NCBI RefSeq assembly: GCF_009903625.1 | Contig: NZ_CP047569.1 | Coordinates: 4,086,001 to 4,150,000, forward strand | Source: Microbulbifer sp. ALW1 | GTDB lineage: Bacteria; Pseudomonadota; Gammaproteobacteria; Pseudomonadales; Cellvibrionaceae | Length of the DNA stretch: 64,000 nt | Direction of reading: 5' to 3' | Part shown: piece by piece, positions 41,723-51,111 of the stretch | Position numbering within the stretch: the stretch's first letter is position 1 | How the letters are laid out: the number at the start of each line of letters is the position of its first letter | Made by a program: the position numbers and the translations under genes | Notes under the pieces: model-generated | What the model was told of the DNA's origin: nothing | The model's input: only the letters and a program-made list of their open reading frames with translations | The model's database searches: none

Positions 41723-44248
41723 ATGGCGCTGACACACCCCAAACGCATACTGGCCCTTGCCTGGCTAGCGCTATCCGGGTTTAGCTACCCTGGGCAGCCC
41801 TTTGCTGCGACTGCTGCATTGGTGCTGGAAAGTGGTGTGCCGGAGGGTTTCGCGGAGCTGACAGAACCTCGGCAACTTGTCGCTGACCTGTATTTTGGTG
41901 GGAAGCCAATTGGTGCGGCCGAGGTCGTTGTTACACCGGACTCCGTGCAATTCAGTAATCCTGCGTCAGTACTTCAGTTATTACCTGAGACGCTCGAACC
42001 CGAAACAGTACTCGCCGAGCTGACACACCCTCAGCCACCAAATGCGCATAAAATTTGCCGAACTCGAAAGCAGCAGGATTGCGGAGTAATCACTACCGAC
42101 AGTCTCGCGGTCATCTACGACGACACCAGATACCGCCTCGACCTGTTTTTGTCACCGGCTTGGCTCCCTCGCCAGAACGAAATACATGACCCCTTCCTGC
42201 CAGAAGCGAGCAGCGATTTATCGTTTGTACAGCAACTGTCAGGAAGCTGGTCCGGCGTAAGCAGTGAAAATTTTCCTGACTCTCGCAGCTACAATCTGGC
42301 CGGCAAAACAATCTTTGGGGTCGGTGAAAGTGCCCTTTTGAGTCAATGGTCGACGACCGATGCGGGCAATGAACAAATTCACCAGTTGCAGTGGAGCCGC
42401 GACTACCGTGGGCAGGCCTATGCAATTGGCTTAATGCAACCGATCGGCAGTTTTAGCAGCTTTGTCACCACGCCTTATTTGTATGGCTTGGAGTATCGCA
42501 GCTCCATCAGAACACGCACCGACACCAGTCATCTGCAGGGCTCACCGCTGGAAGTGAACCTGCCCGTTCGAGGCCGCGTAGAGTTGCTCAGGGATAACCG
42601 GCTATTACACAGCGTACTCCTGGAAGCAGGTAATCACCTGCTAGATACAACTTTACTTCCCGCGGGCTCTTATGAAGTTGAAGTTCGGACTTTCGATGAC
42701 ACAGGCCGCCCCTTAAATACATTTACCACTTTTTTTGCCAAAGACGCCTTGCTTCCCCCACCGGGAGAGTGGCGCTGGGCTATACAGGCAGGTCAGCCGG
42801 CCTATTCTGATCTGAAACAGGTATTACCCCAGCGTATTGAAGATCATTTTGTTCAGGCAAGTATTGCCCGCAGGGTCGGGGACGACATTGGGGTTTTCTC
42901 GACACTTGCCGCAACCGAAGGCGTCCAGCTTATGGAAGCCGGAGCTCGCTGGGTAACGCCGCACCTCGAAATATCACCCAGCCTGGTAAAAGCCACAGAC
43001 GGGCGCAACGGGCATCGTATTCAGGGTTTATTTCACGGCGACTTTTTCACGCTGAACATGTCCGATTTAAAATTGGACGGCACTCGGTCCGAGCCTTTAG
43101 TAAACCAATATGCACTGCTCCCCACGGGCCAACGCCAACAGAATGCAAGCCTTACTACAAGGGCTCTCGGTGGCCAGTTGTCCATGCGATATAGTAAGCG
43201 CGACCGCCCACAATCATTCGCCACCTCAGAGATTGATACCGAAAATACATTCAATCCCGCCAAACGGCTGGCAACACTCGAGTTCAACAAACTGATTCTC
43301 CGCACCCGACACTGGTTCGGCCGCCTGAACCTATCGTACGGAAAAGCAGATGGGGAAACCTACAGCAGTATTGGCGTTCAATTCCGAATGCGTGACCAAC
43401 GTTGGCAGCACACAGCAAACCTGAATGCCGGCCGCGAATTGTCTGGTCAAACGGATACTCGGGGCGGCTATAGCGCCCAGTGGAACGATGGGGATCTCTG
43501 GGCTGCCGAGGTGGAACAACAGTTCAATGTTGAAGCCTCTTCAAATGAGCAATATCTCGAGAGCAGGTCTACGATGATTGATCGTCGCGGCAGCATAACG
43601 TCGAGTTTGCGATACATCGATGATGAAATTAATCGCGCACTCAACTACGTTGGTAGCTTCAGCACCAGCATAATGAGTACGGGCGATACTCATGCGTGGG
43701 GTGGAGGCCGGTCGTTTGATAGTGCCGTTATTCTTGATATCAATGGGAGTCCTGGCGATAAATTCGAAGTGCTTGTCGATGGAACACCCCATGGCTACGC
43801 ACAAGGCGGCGACCGTACGGTTATCGATCTAGCGCCGTATCGCACATACGACCTGAGCTTGCGCCCATTGGGCGATGGCTTTTTCGAATACAGCGACGAG
43901 CGAGATGCATTGACGCTTTATCCCGGCAGTGTCACTCACGCCAACTATGACATCAAATCTCTCGTTGTCGTTATGGGAAGACTCCTGCGAGAAGGGAATC
44001 CCGTAACAAATACCAGTATATCTATCGGTGATTTCTCCACTAAAACCGATGATTTGGGTATTTTCCAGTTGGAGATGTATACCACACCACGCAATATGCG
44101 AGCGCCCTATCTACTTTGGGGAAATTGCAAAGTAGACCTGAACGAACAAACTTCAGGAGAAGACTGGTTGAACCTCGGGGACATCGAACTCGGTTCGGGC
44201 CAATGTGACAAACCCCTGCCACAGATTGCCGGAATTGAAGATGCGTAA
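41723..44248 (+). CDS. Outer-membrane usher, CS1/CFA-like
   Basis: 841-residue outer-membrane pore that exports pilus subunits. Signal peptide (cleavage near QPFAA), an N-terminal domain, a long beta-barrel region with alternating polar/hydrophobic strands, a middle segment LPVRGRVELLRDNRLLHSVLLEAG, and C-terminal domains with DGTPHGYAQGGDRTVIDLAPYR and KTDDLGIFQLEM. These fit the CfaC/CooC/TcfC-type usher group better than classical FimD. No ribosome binding site precedes the ATG, and a stem-loop lies just upstream, so expression may be low. It overlaps the tip-protein gene by eight bases. Confidence 0.82.
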   Translation: MALTHPKRILALAWLALSGFSYPGQPFAATAALVLESGVPEGFAELTEPRQLVADLYFGGKPIGAAEVVVTPDSVQFSNPASVLQLLPETLEPETVLAELTHPQPPNAHKICRTRKQQDCGVITTDSLAVIYDDTRYRLDLFLSPAWLPRQNEIHDPFLPEASSDLSFVQQLSGSWSGVSSENFPDSRSYNLAGKTIFGVGESALLSQWSTTDAGNEQIHQLQWSRDYRGQAYAIGLMQPIGSFSSFVTTPYLYGLEYRSSIRTRTDTSHLQGSPLEVNLPVRGRVELLRDNRLLHSVLLEAGNHLLDTTLLPAGSYEVEVRTFDDTGRPLNTFTTFFAKDALLPPPGEWRWAIQAGQPAYSDLKQVLPQRIEDHFVQASIARRVGDDIGVFSTLAATEGVQLMEAGARWVTPHLEISPSLVKATDGRNGHRIQGLFHGDFFTLNMSDLKLDGTRSEPLVNQYALLPTGQRQQNASLTTRALGGQLSMRYSKRDRPQSFATSEIDTENTFNPAKRLATLEFNKLILRTRHWFGRLNLSYGKADGETYSSIGVQFRMRDQRWQHTANLNAGRELSGQTDTRGGYSAQWNDGDLWAAEVEQQFNVEASSNEQYLESRSTMIDRRGSITSSLRYIDDEINRALNYVGSFSTSIMSTGDTHAWGGGRSFDSAVILDINGSPGDKFEVLVDGTPHGYAQGGDRTVIDLAPYRTYDLSLRPLGDGFFEYSDERDALTLYPGSVTHANYDIKSLVVVMGRLLREGNPVTNTSISIGDFSTKTDDLGIFQLEMYTTPRNMRAPYLLWGNCKVDLNEQTSGEDWLNLGDIELGSGQCDKPLPQIAGIEDA

Positions 44249-45206
44249 TTTCAACCTCAGCAATCTGGCCGCTCCACTGCTTCTGATGCTTGCACTTCTA
44301 TGCCCTGCACCTGCCTATTCACAAAGTTGCAATGGCAATTTAGATGCGTGTGGCTTTCCCTCTGTCGTAAATCTGGACTCTGACGGGAGCCAATCCATTA
44401 TTAACTTCTCTGTGCGAAGCCGCCAGGGTAGAAACTCCCCAAGAAATTATTACGTTCAGCTTTCCCAGACCACTGCCGTTAGTGGTAGCTATCTACTATA
44501 TCCGGCGAGTGGCGAGGGTTCAGCGCTTGAAGTTGAAATTTCGTTCCAGCCCGAAGGTGGGGGCGTATATAACCTTTCTCCGTCGGACACCCCAAAAGGA
44601 CCCTTTGGGGGCACACTGAATGAGACGCAAGCAGCACTGAGAATCAACGTGACTCCGGGACAAACGATTACGGATTCTCTTTATGAGGGGAACTTCGAAT
44701 TCAACCTCATGCGGGATGATCCATTTTCCCCAGGTGCGACCGCACAGGCGACGTTTGTCGTGTCCATGTCGGTAACACCAACTCTTCAGCTTGCAGGCTT
44801 GGGCCCAGTAGATTTGAGCAACTCGGGTATCGCTTCTGGGCAGCCTTTAAGTAAGTCCGAAGATTTTTGCGTAGGCGGCGCGGGGTTCAGCGAATTTACG
44901 GTAAATCTATCCAGCTTGAATGGCAGCACTGGTGCAGGCGGAGGTACCTATCCATATACTCTGGTAGGTCAAAGCAGCGGGGAACAACTGTCCTATTCGG
45001 TTGCATTCACTGACGATCTTTCCGATCAGGTTGGCACGGAGCCTACCAGCAGTGGCGATATAACAACTCGATACCCATTGAAAGGCAATGCCGATTGCAC
45101 CGCCGATACAGCCCGGATAATAGTGACAGTGATGTCTACGGAATGGAGTAAGGCGGCAGACGCAATATATACCGATATTCTGACCGTAACGGTTACCAGC
45201 TACTGA
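44241..45206 (+). CDS. Pilus tip/minor subunit (putative adhesin)
   Basis: 321 residues from ATG 44241, which overlaps the usher stop; the longer frame from 44205 lies inside the usher gene. A signal peptide ends near PAPAYSQ. Two domains are seen: an N-terminal beta-rich domain (about 25-190) with CNGNLDACGFPSVV, and a C-terminal pilin-like domain (about 195-321) with EDFCVGGAGFSEFTVNLSS and NADCTADTARIIV, matching the major pilin pattern. Two-domain subunits encoded after the usher are usually tip adhesins. The receptor is unknown. Confidence 0.75.
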   Translation: MRNFNLSNLAAPLLLMLALLCPAPAYSQSCNGNLDACGFPSVVNLDSDGSQSIINFSVRSRQGRNSPRNYYVQLSQTTAVSGSYLLYPASGEGSALEVEISFQPEGGGVYNLSPSDTPKGPFGGTLNETQAALRINVTPGQTITDSLYEGNFEFNLMRDDPFSPGATAQATFVVSMSVTPTLQLAGLGPVDLSNSGIASGQPLSKSEDFCVGGAGFSEFTVNLSSLNGSTGAGGGTYPYTLVGQSSGEQLSYSVAFTDDLSDQVGTEPTSSGDITTRYPLKGNADCTADTARIIVTVMSTEWSKAADAIYTDILTVTVTSY

Positions 45207-45253
45207 GCTTCTCAAAGATATTTGAATTTTCCCACTGACCCTGAAAGCAGGGA

Positions 45254-45934
45254 TCATTCAAGTGGCAGCTTTAGAACGCCGCCCTCTGGCCCCCTCGTCT
45301 GTATCTTTATCTCTCCTCCCCCAGAGATTTCGCCAAGATCGAGCGAATTTTTCGCATAAACTCGACCGTGCACGTCAAGATTTTTACATCCCGAGCCGGC
45401 CTGGCAGTGTTCAACCTGAGCGACATCAGCATTTACATTGCCAAGATTCTTCAGTTTCCAGCCTTCACCTTCGCGAACAAGACGCAGGTCGTATGCACCG
45501 CTTTCGGGCTGAACAAAGACCAAAGCCTGGAATGCCACAAGCACTTTCAGGGCTGGCCTGTCGCTTTTGAGCGCGCCGACGACGGGCTTGAAAGTAACGC
45601 GGTACACTTTTTCTTCGGTCAGGTCCCGTTCCAAAGACATCAGTCGAAATCGCTTTTTCTCCCCCTGAGAAAGCACCGCTTTCGCAGGACTTACTAGCAA
45701 CTTAAATTCCTTTGGGTCGACCACTCTAACCCTCTTTTCATCAGGCATACCCGGGTTATCAACCCGAAATATTTCCGTTTGCAAGTACAGAGTTTCCTGG
45801 TCCGGATTGGTAACCACAATGTCATCCCGGGAATGCGGTGAATCATCCAGGTACACAATTATTTTATCGAGGGACATCGCTGCCCAAGCTGGATTGGTCA
45901 GTAATAGGAAGGCCAGCGCTAGGATTTTATTCAT
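45254..45934 (-). CDS. Periplasmic pilus chaperone (PapD-like)
   Basis: 226 residues with signal peptide (cleavage near PAWAA). The PapD fold is indicated by IIVYLDDSPHSRDDIVVTNPD, the basic residue in VDPKEFKLLVSPAKAVLSQGEKKRFRLMSL with the subunit-capping G1-like strand, and VYRVTFKPVVG before the second domain. It must cap the pilin and tip subunits encoded on the plus strand, but it is transcribed towards them, with its stop 47 bases from the tip-gene stop. In most chaperone-usher loci the chaperone shares the operon, so this split layout is unusual. Confidence 0.82.
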   Translation of the reverse strand: MNKILALAFLLLTNPAWAAMSLDKIIVYLDDSPHSRDDIVVTNPDQETLYLQTEIFRVDNPGMPDEKRVRVVDPKEFKLLVSPAKAVLSQGEKKRFRLMSLERDLTEEKVYRVTFKPVVGALKSDRPALKVLVAFQALVFVQPESGAYDLRLVREGEGWKLKNLGNVNADVAQVEHCQAGSGCKNLDVHGRVYAKNSLDLGEISGGGEIKIQTRGPEGGVLKLPLE

Positions 45935-45993
45935 GATCAGTTGCAGCAGTGGAAGTACGCGACCTATTCTAAACGCACTGAAAGGGGAAACAA

Positions 45994-46317
45994 CTACAGC
46001 GCCTCAACAACCAGGCTATTTACTGCATTTTTGCCTGGTATGTGCAAACAGGATGCACCTGACGCCTTTCCCAAGATACGCTGCACCTGCAGGCTATCGG
46101 TCGCCAGTACTATCTGGTAGTCCGGTGCTGGCAAGTGCCCCACACATATCAGGTTCAAGCCACGGGTTTCTGAAGGGCGGATTTCTGCGCGTAACGGCAT
46201 CGCCAGGACAATTTGTGCAGAGGCGGTGGAAGATACCGCCTCGGATAGTGCGGAAGGCACCAATGCCGGCCACGCGAGTCCTAGCAGTAGTGGTGTGAAT
46301 CGACGTCCTCGGTCCAT
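45994..46317 (-). CDS. Small secreted pilin-like protein
   Basis: 107 residues with a likely signal peptide (FTPLLLGLAWPALVPSALS). The mature part contains LNLICVGHLPAPDYQIVLAT and a second Cys in GASCLHIPG, resembling in miniature the cysteine-containing segments of the pilin (YCVAGIGFSSYVINF) and the tip protein (FCVGGAGFSEFTVNL). It is upstream of the chaperone on the same strand with a 59-base gap, so the two likely form an operon. No start has a good ribosome site. It may be a minor subunit, pilus terminator or regulator; this is inference from pattern and context. Confidence 0.55.
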   Translation of the reverse strand: MDRGRRFTPLLLGLAWPALVPSALSEAVSSTASAQIVLAMPLRAEIRPSETRGLNLICVGHLPAPDYQIVLATDSLQVQRILGKASGASCLHIPGKNAVNSLVVEAL

Positions 46318-46535
46318 AGCGCCACGACCTAACCTCTAACAAGATTTTCCCTCCCATTTTCATTGTAGGCACCCGTATGCCTTCATAATTCAGCCTCAGC
46401 AAAAGCCGTGCACCCTTGCGCCAATTCCTCCTTGCAACCCACCCCACACCAACTATTTTTCAAATAGAGATTTCGCGGTATCTCCCACCTCTCCTATCCA
46501 CACAATAAAGCCATACCCGGCGGGAACTCACATCG

Positions 46536-47228
46536 ATGTTGATTGCGCATTTGGGCGACAAAATCCACCACCCGGAGAACACTTTGGCGGCGTTTGAAGC
46601 GGCCCATGGGCTGGGTGCCTGCGCGATTGCGACTGAAATTCAGTTCAGCAAGGAGCGCACCCCCTGGTGCTGTGCCGGGGAGGGAATGGATTTCACCAAG
46701 GTCGGGATTTCTGCGCCGCTGCACCGCCTGAAAGACCGGGACCTGAAAACACTGCCGATTAGCAGTTTTCAGCAACTGGTGGACTGGGCCAATCGCCACC
46801 GGCACCTGGAATGGTTTGTAGAGCTGAACACCGACACCCTCGCCCGGGTGGGCGCAGAGGCGGCCATCCGGCGGCTGCGGGAGGAGATTCCCGGCAGTAC
46901 CGACGCCTTTGTACTGCTGACGTCAGACCTGCGCAGCTTGCGCCTGGCCCGCAGCCTGGGGTTCGATCTGGTTGCACTGCGTATTCCCAGCGTGGCCCGC
47001 TGCCTGTCTGCAGAGGTGGTTACGCTGGCGCCGGACTTTTTGCTGATTGACCAAAGCCATGTGGATTGCCAGGAGTTACCGCCAGGCCCATGGCAATGGG
47101 TGGTACACGAGATCAATACGGCCCAGGGCGCGGTACACTGGCGCCACCGTGGGGCACACCACATTCTCACGGGTAACCTGCCACTACTGATGCGCTCCCG
47201 GGAGGCCAGTAATGTCTACGGAATATGA
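46536..47228 (+). CDS. Degenerate glycerophosphodiester phosphodiesterase-like protein
   Basis: 230 residues of the GDPD barrel family. The N-terminal signature is recognisable (IAHLGDKIHHPENTLAAFEAA) but altered: the usual H-R-G is H-L-G, the metal-binding E-x-D is E-I-Q (ATEIQF), and the second His region is CAGEGMD. These residues coordinate metal and act in catalysis in active enzymes, so this protein is probably not a normal phosphodiesterase. The family's late glutamate region ELNTD is also changed. It overlaps the GlpD-like gene by 17 bases, which suggests translational coupling and a role linked to glycerol-3-phosphate. Confidence 0.75.
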   Translation: MLIAHLGDKIHHPENTLAAFEAAHGLGACAIATEIQFSKERTPWCCAGEGMDFTKVGISAPLHRLKDRDLKTLPISSFQQLVDWANRHRHLEWFVELNTDTLARVGAEAAIRRLREEIPGSTDAFVLLTSDLRSLRLARSLGFDLVALRIPSVARCLSAEVVTLAPDFLLIDQSHVDCQELPPGPWQWVVHEINTAQGAVHWRHRGAHHILTGNLPLLMRSREASNVYGI

Positions 47229-48420
47229 TGTTCTGGTAGTAGGCGCCGGCATCCAGGGTGCCGGTGTTGCCGAAGCACTGACTGCCGCCGGTTACCGGGT
47301 CGCCATTCTGGAACAGGAGGCCGTGGCGCATGGGACATCTTCCCGCTCTTCCAAGCTGATTCACGGCGGGTTGCGCTACCTGGAGAGCGGCCAGTTCTCA
47401 CTGGTGTACGAATGTCTGAAGGAGCGCCGCTGGCTGCTCGCCCACAAACCGGACCTGGTGCATATGGTCCCCTTCCTGATCCCGGTGTATCGCCACAGCC
47501 GCCGTCCGGCGTGGAAGATTCGGCTGGGACTGACTCTTTACGCCCTGCTGGCGGGGCTTTTCTCACCCCATTCCCGTTTCCGCAGCATCTCCGTGAATGA
47601 TTACGATGCGCTCTGCGGCCTCAACGGCGACGACCTGCTGGCGGTCTATCGCTATTACGATGCCCAGACCGATGACGCTGCCCTGACCCGTGAGGTGATC
47701 ACCAACGCCCAGCGCGGTGGTGCCGAGCTGATCTGCCCCGGCAGCCTCGTAGGTGCCGAGGTCACTGACAAGTTCGTACTGGTGGATTACTTCCACGAGG
47801 GCCAGCTGAATACCCTGCACTGCCGCGCACTGGTGAACTGTTCCGGGCCCTGGATCGAGGATACCAACAGCAAGTGCGCCCCCAGCGCCAAGCTGCCCCC
47901 TTTGGAGCTGGTGGCGGGCACCCATATACAGGTGCCGCTGAAACTGGCAAACAAGATCTTTTATGTAGAAGCGGAAGACGGCCGCGCCGTGTTTGTGATG
48001 CCTTGGCAAGGGGAAACCCTGGTTGGCACCACCGAACGCCCTTACCACGGTGATCCCTCCGAAGTGGCGCCGACGCTGGAAGAAAAAGCGTATTTGCTGC
48101 GAACCCTGAAACAGTACTTCCCGGAAACCCGCCCACTGCAGTTGAACGAGCTGAGCGACAGTTTCGCCGGCCTGCGGGTGCTGCCCCACGCCAGCAGCAA
48201 TCCCTTCTCCCGCAGCCGCGAGACCATGATCTGCTGCGACAACGACAAGCACCCCCATATTGTGGCCGTCGCCGGTGGCAAGCTGACCAGTTACCGCGCC
48301 ACCGCGCGTGCGGTACTGAAAAAACTGCGCCCGGTCCTGGCCGGTCGCGCCGACTGGAGTCCGATCACCGCGAGCCAACCTGCGGATACAGAGCCGAGCG
48401 CCAAGGAGCGCAATCTCTAG
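47212..48420 (+). CDS. GlpD-like FAD-dependent glycerol-3-phosphate dehydrogenase, short form
   Basis: FAD oxidoreductase of the glycerol-3-phosphate dehydrogenase family. The dinucleotide-binding VVGAGIQGAGVAEALTAAGY is near residues 9-28, followed by GTSSRSSKLIHGGLRYLE, a close match to GlpD, then PWQGETLVGTTE and VAVAGGKLTSYRATA. Length 402 against about 500 for typical GlpD: the C-terminal helical domain is missing. It would oxidise glycerol-3-phosphate to DHAP and pass electrons to quinones, if active. It overlaps the GDPD-like gene. The end of the protein is Ala/Pro-rich. Confidence 0.82.
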   Translation: MSTEYDVLVVGAGIQGAGVAEALTAAGYRVAILEQEAVAHGTSSRSSKLIHGGLRYLESGQFSLVYECLKERRWLLAHKPDLVHMVPFLIPVYRHSRRPAWKIRLGLTLYALLAGLFSPHSRFRSISVNDYDALCGLNGDDLLAVYRYYDAQTDDAALTREVITNAQRGGAELICPGSLVGAEVTDKFVLVDYFHEGQLNTLHCRALVNCSGPWIEDTNSKCAPSAKLPPLELVAGTHIQVPLKLANKIFYVEAEDGRAVFVMPWQGETLVGTTERPYHGDPSEVAPTLEEKAYLLRTLKQYFPETRPLQLNELSDSFAGLRVLPHASSNPFSRSRETMICCDNDKHPHIVAVAGGKLTSYRATARAVLKKLRPVLAGRADWSPITASQPADTEPSAKERNL

Positions 48421-48451
48421 CTGGCACAGGGGAATTGGGCAGCCGCACTGC

Positions 48452-48656
48452 CGGCAGTGCCTGTCACTCCAATCCATCAAAGGCCCAGCGCACCGCCATG
48501 ACTTGTTATACTGCGCGGAGATTTACCGCCTGACAGTCGTTTTATGCCTGAAACATCCCCCCTCGCTACCCGCCCGCACACTGCCGGCACCGCCACTGCG
48601 GTTTCCCACCGCTTCTGCACTGCCCCTTTGATGGACTGGAGTGACAGGCACTGCCG
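48452..48656. repeat. 32-bp inverted repeat of the dusA 5' motif (31/32 identical)
   Basis: The segment 48625-48656, inside dusA and coding for [11 protein letters not shown], has an inverted copy at 48452-48483 in the intergenic region, identical at 31 of 32 positions and separated by 141 bases. The upstream copy is out of coding context. Confidence 0.85.
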
Positions 48657-49566
48657 TTACTTCTGGCGCCAGTTCAGCAAGCATGCCCTGCTATATACCG
48701 AAATGGTCACCACCGGCGCCATTCTGTTCGGGGATCAGGAGAGTCACCTGGATTTTGATGCGGCGGAACAGCCAGTAGCCCTGCAGCTGGGCGGCAGTGA
48801 TCCCGAGGATCTGGCGCGCTGTGCACAGATTGCCGAGCAGTGGGGCTATAGCGAGGTGAACCTGAACTGTGGCTGCCCCAGCGACCGGGTGAAGAAAGGC
48901 CGCTTTGGCGCCTGTCTGATGGCGGAGCCGGATCTGGTGGCCGAGTGTCTGGGCGCGATGAAAGGTGCAGTTTCGATTCCGGTCACGGTGAAACACCGCA
49001 TCGGTATCGACGATATGGAAGACTACCCGGGACTGACCCGCTTTGTGGAAGCCCAGGCCAAAGCCGGCATCGACACCTTTATCGTCCACGCCCGCAAGGC
49101 CTGGCTGAATGGCCTCAGCCCGAAAGAAAACCGCGAGGTACCGCCACTGAAATACGACATGGTGTACCAGCTGAAGCAGGACTATCCAGACCTTGAAATT
49201 GTGCTGAATGGCGGCATCAATTCCATTGACGAGTGCCTGCAACATTTACAGCGATTAGATGGTGTTATGCTCGGGCGTGCGGCTTACCAGACGCCGGGCA
49301 TTCTGGCACAGGTGGACGCGACCCTGTTTGGCGGTGAGCCCGGGCCGACACCGGCGGCGGTGGTTCAGCGGATGTTGCCCTATATCGAAAACGAATTGAG
49401 CAAGGGGCAGCGACTCAATCACATAACCCGGCATATGATGGGTTTGTTCCAGGGGGTACCCGGTGCACGGCGTTTTCGCCGGCACCTGAGTGAGCAGGCA
49501 CACACCGCGGGGGCTGGTCCGGAAGTACTGGAGCAGGCGTTGGCACTGGTGACCGACGCCGCATAA
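48544..49566 (+). CDS. dusA: tRNA-dihydrouridine synthase A
   Basis: Flavoenzyme reducing uridine to dihydrouridine in the tRNA D-loop (positions 20/20a for DusA). The 340 residues have [17 protein letters not shown] (24-40), the catalytic-cysteine region [20 protein letters not shown] (106-125), VKHRIGID and [20 protein letters not shown], the latter two typical of the DusA subgroup, then [11 protein letters not shown]. The 20-residue N-terminal extension is Ala/Thr-rich. It follows the GlpD-like gene after 123 bases that include the inverted repeat. dusA is a known integration target of genomic islands. Confidence 0.95.
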   Translation: MPETSPLATRPHTAGTATAVSHRFCTAPLMDWSDRHCRYFWRQFSKHALLYTEMVTTGAILFGDQESHLDFDAAEQPVALQLGGSDPEDLARCAQIAEQWGYSEVNLNCGCPSDRVKKGRFGACLMAEPDLVAECLGAMKGAVSIPVTVKHRIGIDDMEDYPGLTRFVEAQAKAGIDTFIVHARKAWLNGLSPKENREVPPLKYDMVYQLKQDYPDLEIVLNGGINSIDECLQHLQRLDGVMLGRAAYQTPGILAQVDATLFGGEPGPTPAAVVQRMLPYIENELSKGQRLNHITRHMMGLFQGVPGARRFRRHLSEQAHTAGAGPEVLEQALALVTDAA

Positions 49567-49601
49567 GAAATTCGAACGATTGATATAAGGAAGTGGGGAA
49601 G

Positions 49602-50546
49602 ATGAACAAACTGGAACAACTCAAGCAGCGCAGCCTGGTGGTGGCCGATACCGGCGATATTGAAGCCATTCGCCGCTATCAGCCGCAGGATGCGACCACC
49701 AACCCTTCCCTGCTCTACAAAGCCGCACAACTGCCGCAGTACGAACAGCATGTAAAAGATGCCCTGAGCTGGGCGGAGAAGAACGGCGGCGATGTGATCA
49801 ATCAGGCCTCCATGAAGCTGGCGGTGGCCATTGGCTGCGAGATTCTGCAGCTGGTGCCCGGTGTGGTTTCTACCGAGGTGGATGCACGCCTGTCCTTCGA
49901 CACCCGCGCCAGTATTGAGTACGCGCGCAAATTGATTGCCATGTACCAGCAGGCCGGTATTGATCGCGAGCGGGTGCTGATCAAGCTCGCCTCCACCTGG
50001 GAAGGTATTGCCGCAGCAGCGGTACTGGAGCAGGAAGGTATCCACTGTAATCTGACCCTGCTGTTCAGCCAGTGCCAGGCCGTTGCCTGCGCCGAGGCCG
50101 GAGTTACCCTGATCTCGCCCTTTGTGGGCCGCATTCTCGACTGGTACAAGGCCAGCACCGGGCGCGACGACTACACTGCACAGGATGACCCGGGTGTGGT
50201 TTCCGTGACCAGTATCTACGAGTACTACAAATCCCGCGGCTATCCCACTATTGTGATGGGTGCCAGCTTCCGCAATACCGGAGAAATTGAAGCCCTGGCG
50301 GGCTGCGACAAACTCACCATCAGCCCGCAACTGCTACAGGAATTGCAGGACGATAACGGCGAGTTGGCCGCCGGCCTCAACAGCGACATTGCCAGCCAGC
50401 CGGCGCCGGACACCCAGTTGCAGGAATCCGAGTTCCGCTACCAGCTGAATGCCGATGCCATGGCCACGGAAAAGCTGGCCGAGGGTATCCGCAACTTTGT
50501 CGCCGACCAATTGAAGCTGGAAGAACTGCTGAAAAAAGCCCGCTGA
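49602..50546 (+). CDS. tal: Transaldolase
   Basis: Pentose-phosphate pathway enzyme moving a dihydroxyacetone unit between sugar phosphates through a Schiff base. The 314 residues have [20 protein letters not shown] with acidic D16, the lysine K128 in [12 protein letters not shown], and [19 protein letters not shown], all typical of TalB. ATG 49602 is chosen because AAGGAAGTGGGGAAG lies directly upstream; the GTG three codons earlier would add MGK. It is 35 bases after dusA, so the two may be co-transcribed. Confidence 0.96.
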   Translation: MNKLEQLKQRSLVVADTGDIEAIRRYQPQDATTNPSLLYKAAQLPQYEQHVKDALSWAEKNGGDVINQASMKLAVAIGCEILQLVPGVVSTEVDARLSFDTRASIEYARKLIAMYQQAGIDRERVLIKLASTWEGIAAAAVLEQEGIHCNLTLLFSQCQAVACAEAGVTLISPFVGRILDWYKASTGRDDYTAQDDPGVVSVTSIYEYYKSRGYPTIVMGASFRNTGEIEALAGCDKLTISPQLLQELQDDNGELAAGLNSDIASQPAPDTQLQESEFRYQLNADAMATEKLAEGIRNFVADQLKLEELLKKAR

Positions 50547-50627
50547 AACTCCCAACAGGGTTTTCGGCCTACACCACGCTGACAACAGAAGACTAAATAA
50601 CACCACTTGAGAAAGGAGCCCGCGATC

Positions 50628-51083
50628 ATGCTGCAACAGATTCGAAAACTGTTTGAACAGATTGGCCGCGGGGAAAGTGTGGAAGTGCGCACGGAAAAAG
50701 ACGTGCGCATGATCAGTGCGGCTTTGCTGGCAGAAATTGCCACTGCTGACCAGAAGGTGGATGACCGCGAGCGGGCGGCACTGGAACAGTTGCTACAGGA
50801 ACACTACCAGTTAGATGGTGACACCGCGCAATCCATGGTCGAGCGCGCACTGACCGAGCGCCACGAGGCCACTTCCCTGTATGAATTTACCCAGTCGGTG
50901 AACACCAACTTCAGTGAGCGCGACAAGTACCTGCTGGTAAAGCAGATGTGGCAGGTGGCTTTTGCGGACGGTGAGATAGATGCGTTTGAAGAGCATCTGA
51001 TACGGCGGGTAGCGGAGCTGATTTACCTGCCCCACGGGTTGTTTACCCGCGCCCGCGCAGAGGCCCGGGACGGGGACAGCTGA
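50628..51083 (+). CDS. TerB-like (tellurite resistance/DjlA N-terminal-type) protein
   Basis: 151 residues, all helical, of the TerB-like group. The two conserved acidic repeats are visible: LAEIATADQKVDDRERAALE (34-53) and AFADGEIDAFEEHLIRRVAE near 110-129, each with a D-x-x-D/E metal-binding pattern. Start ATG 50628 has GAAAGGAG nine bases upstream; the frame open from 50607 begins at a TTG. Its function in isolated form is unknown; TerB-domain proteins are linked to membrane-associated stress responses. It is convergent with the STAS gene. Confidence 0.85.
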   Translation: MLQQIRKLFEQIGRGESVEVRTEKDVRMISAALLAEIATADQKVDDRERAALEQLLQEHYQLDGDTAQSMVERALTERHEATSLYEFTQSVNTNFSERDKYLLVKQMWQVAFADGEIDAFEEHLIRRVAELIYLPHGLFTRARAEARDGDS

Positions 51084-51111
51084 TCCCGACCGGGTCCTTT
51101 TTAACGTTCAA

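Noticed and set aside
47563..48480. Minus-strand frame beginning [10 protein letters not shown] near dusA
   Set aside because: The DusA-like start comes only from the inverted repeat; the remainder is a shadow of the GlpD-like gene.
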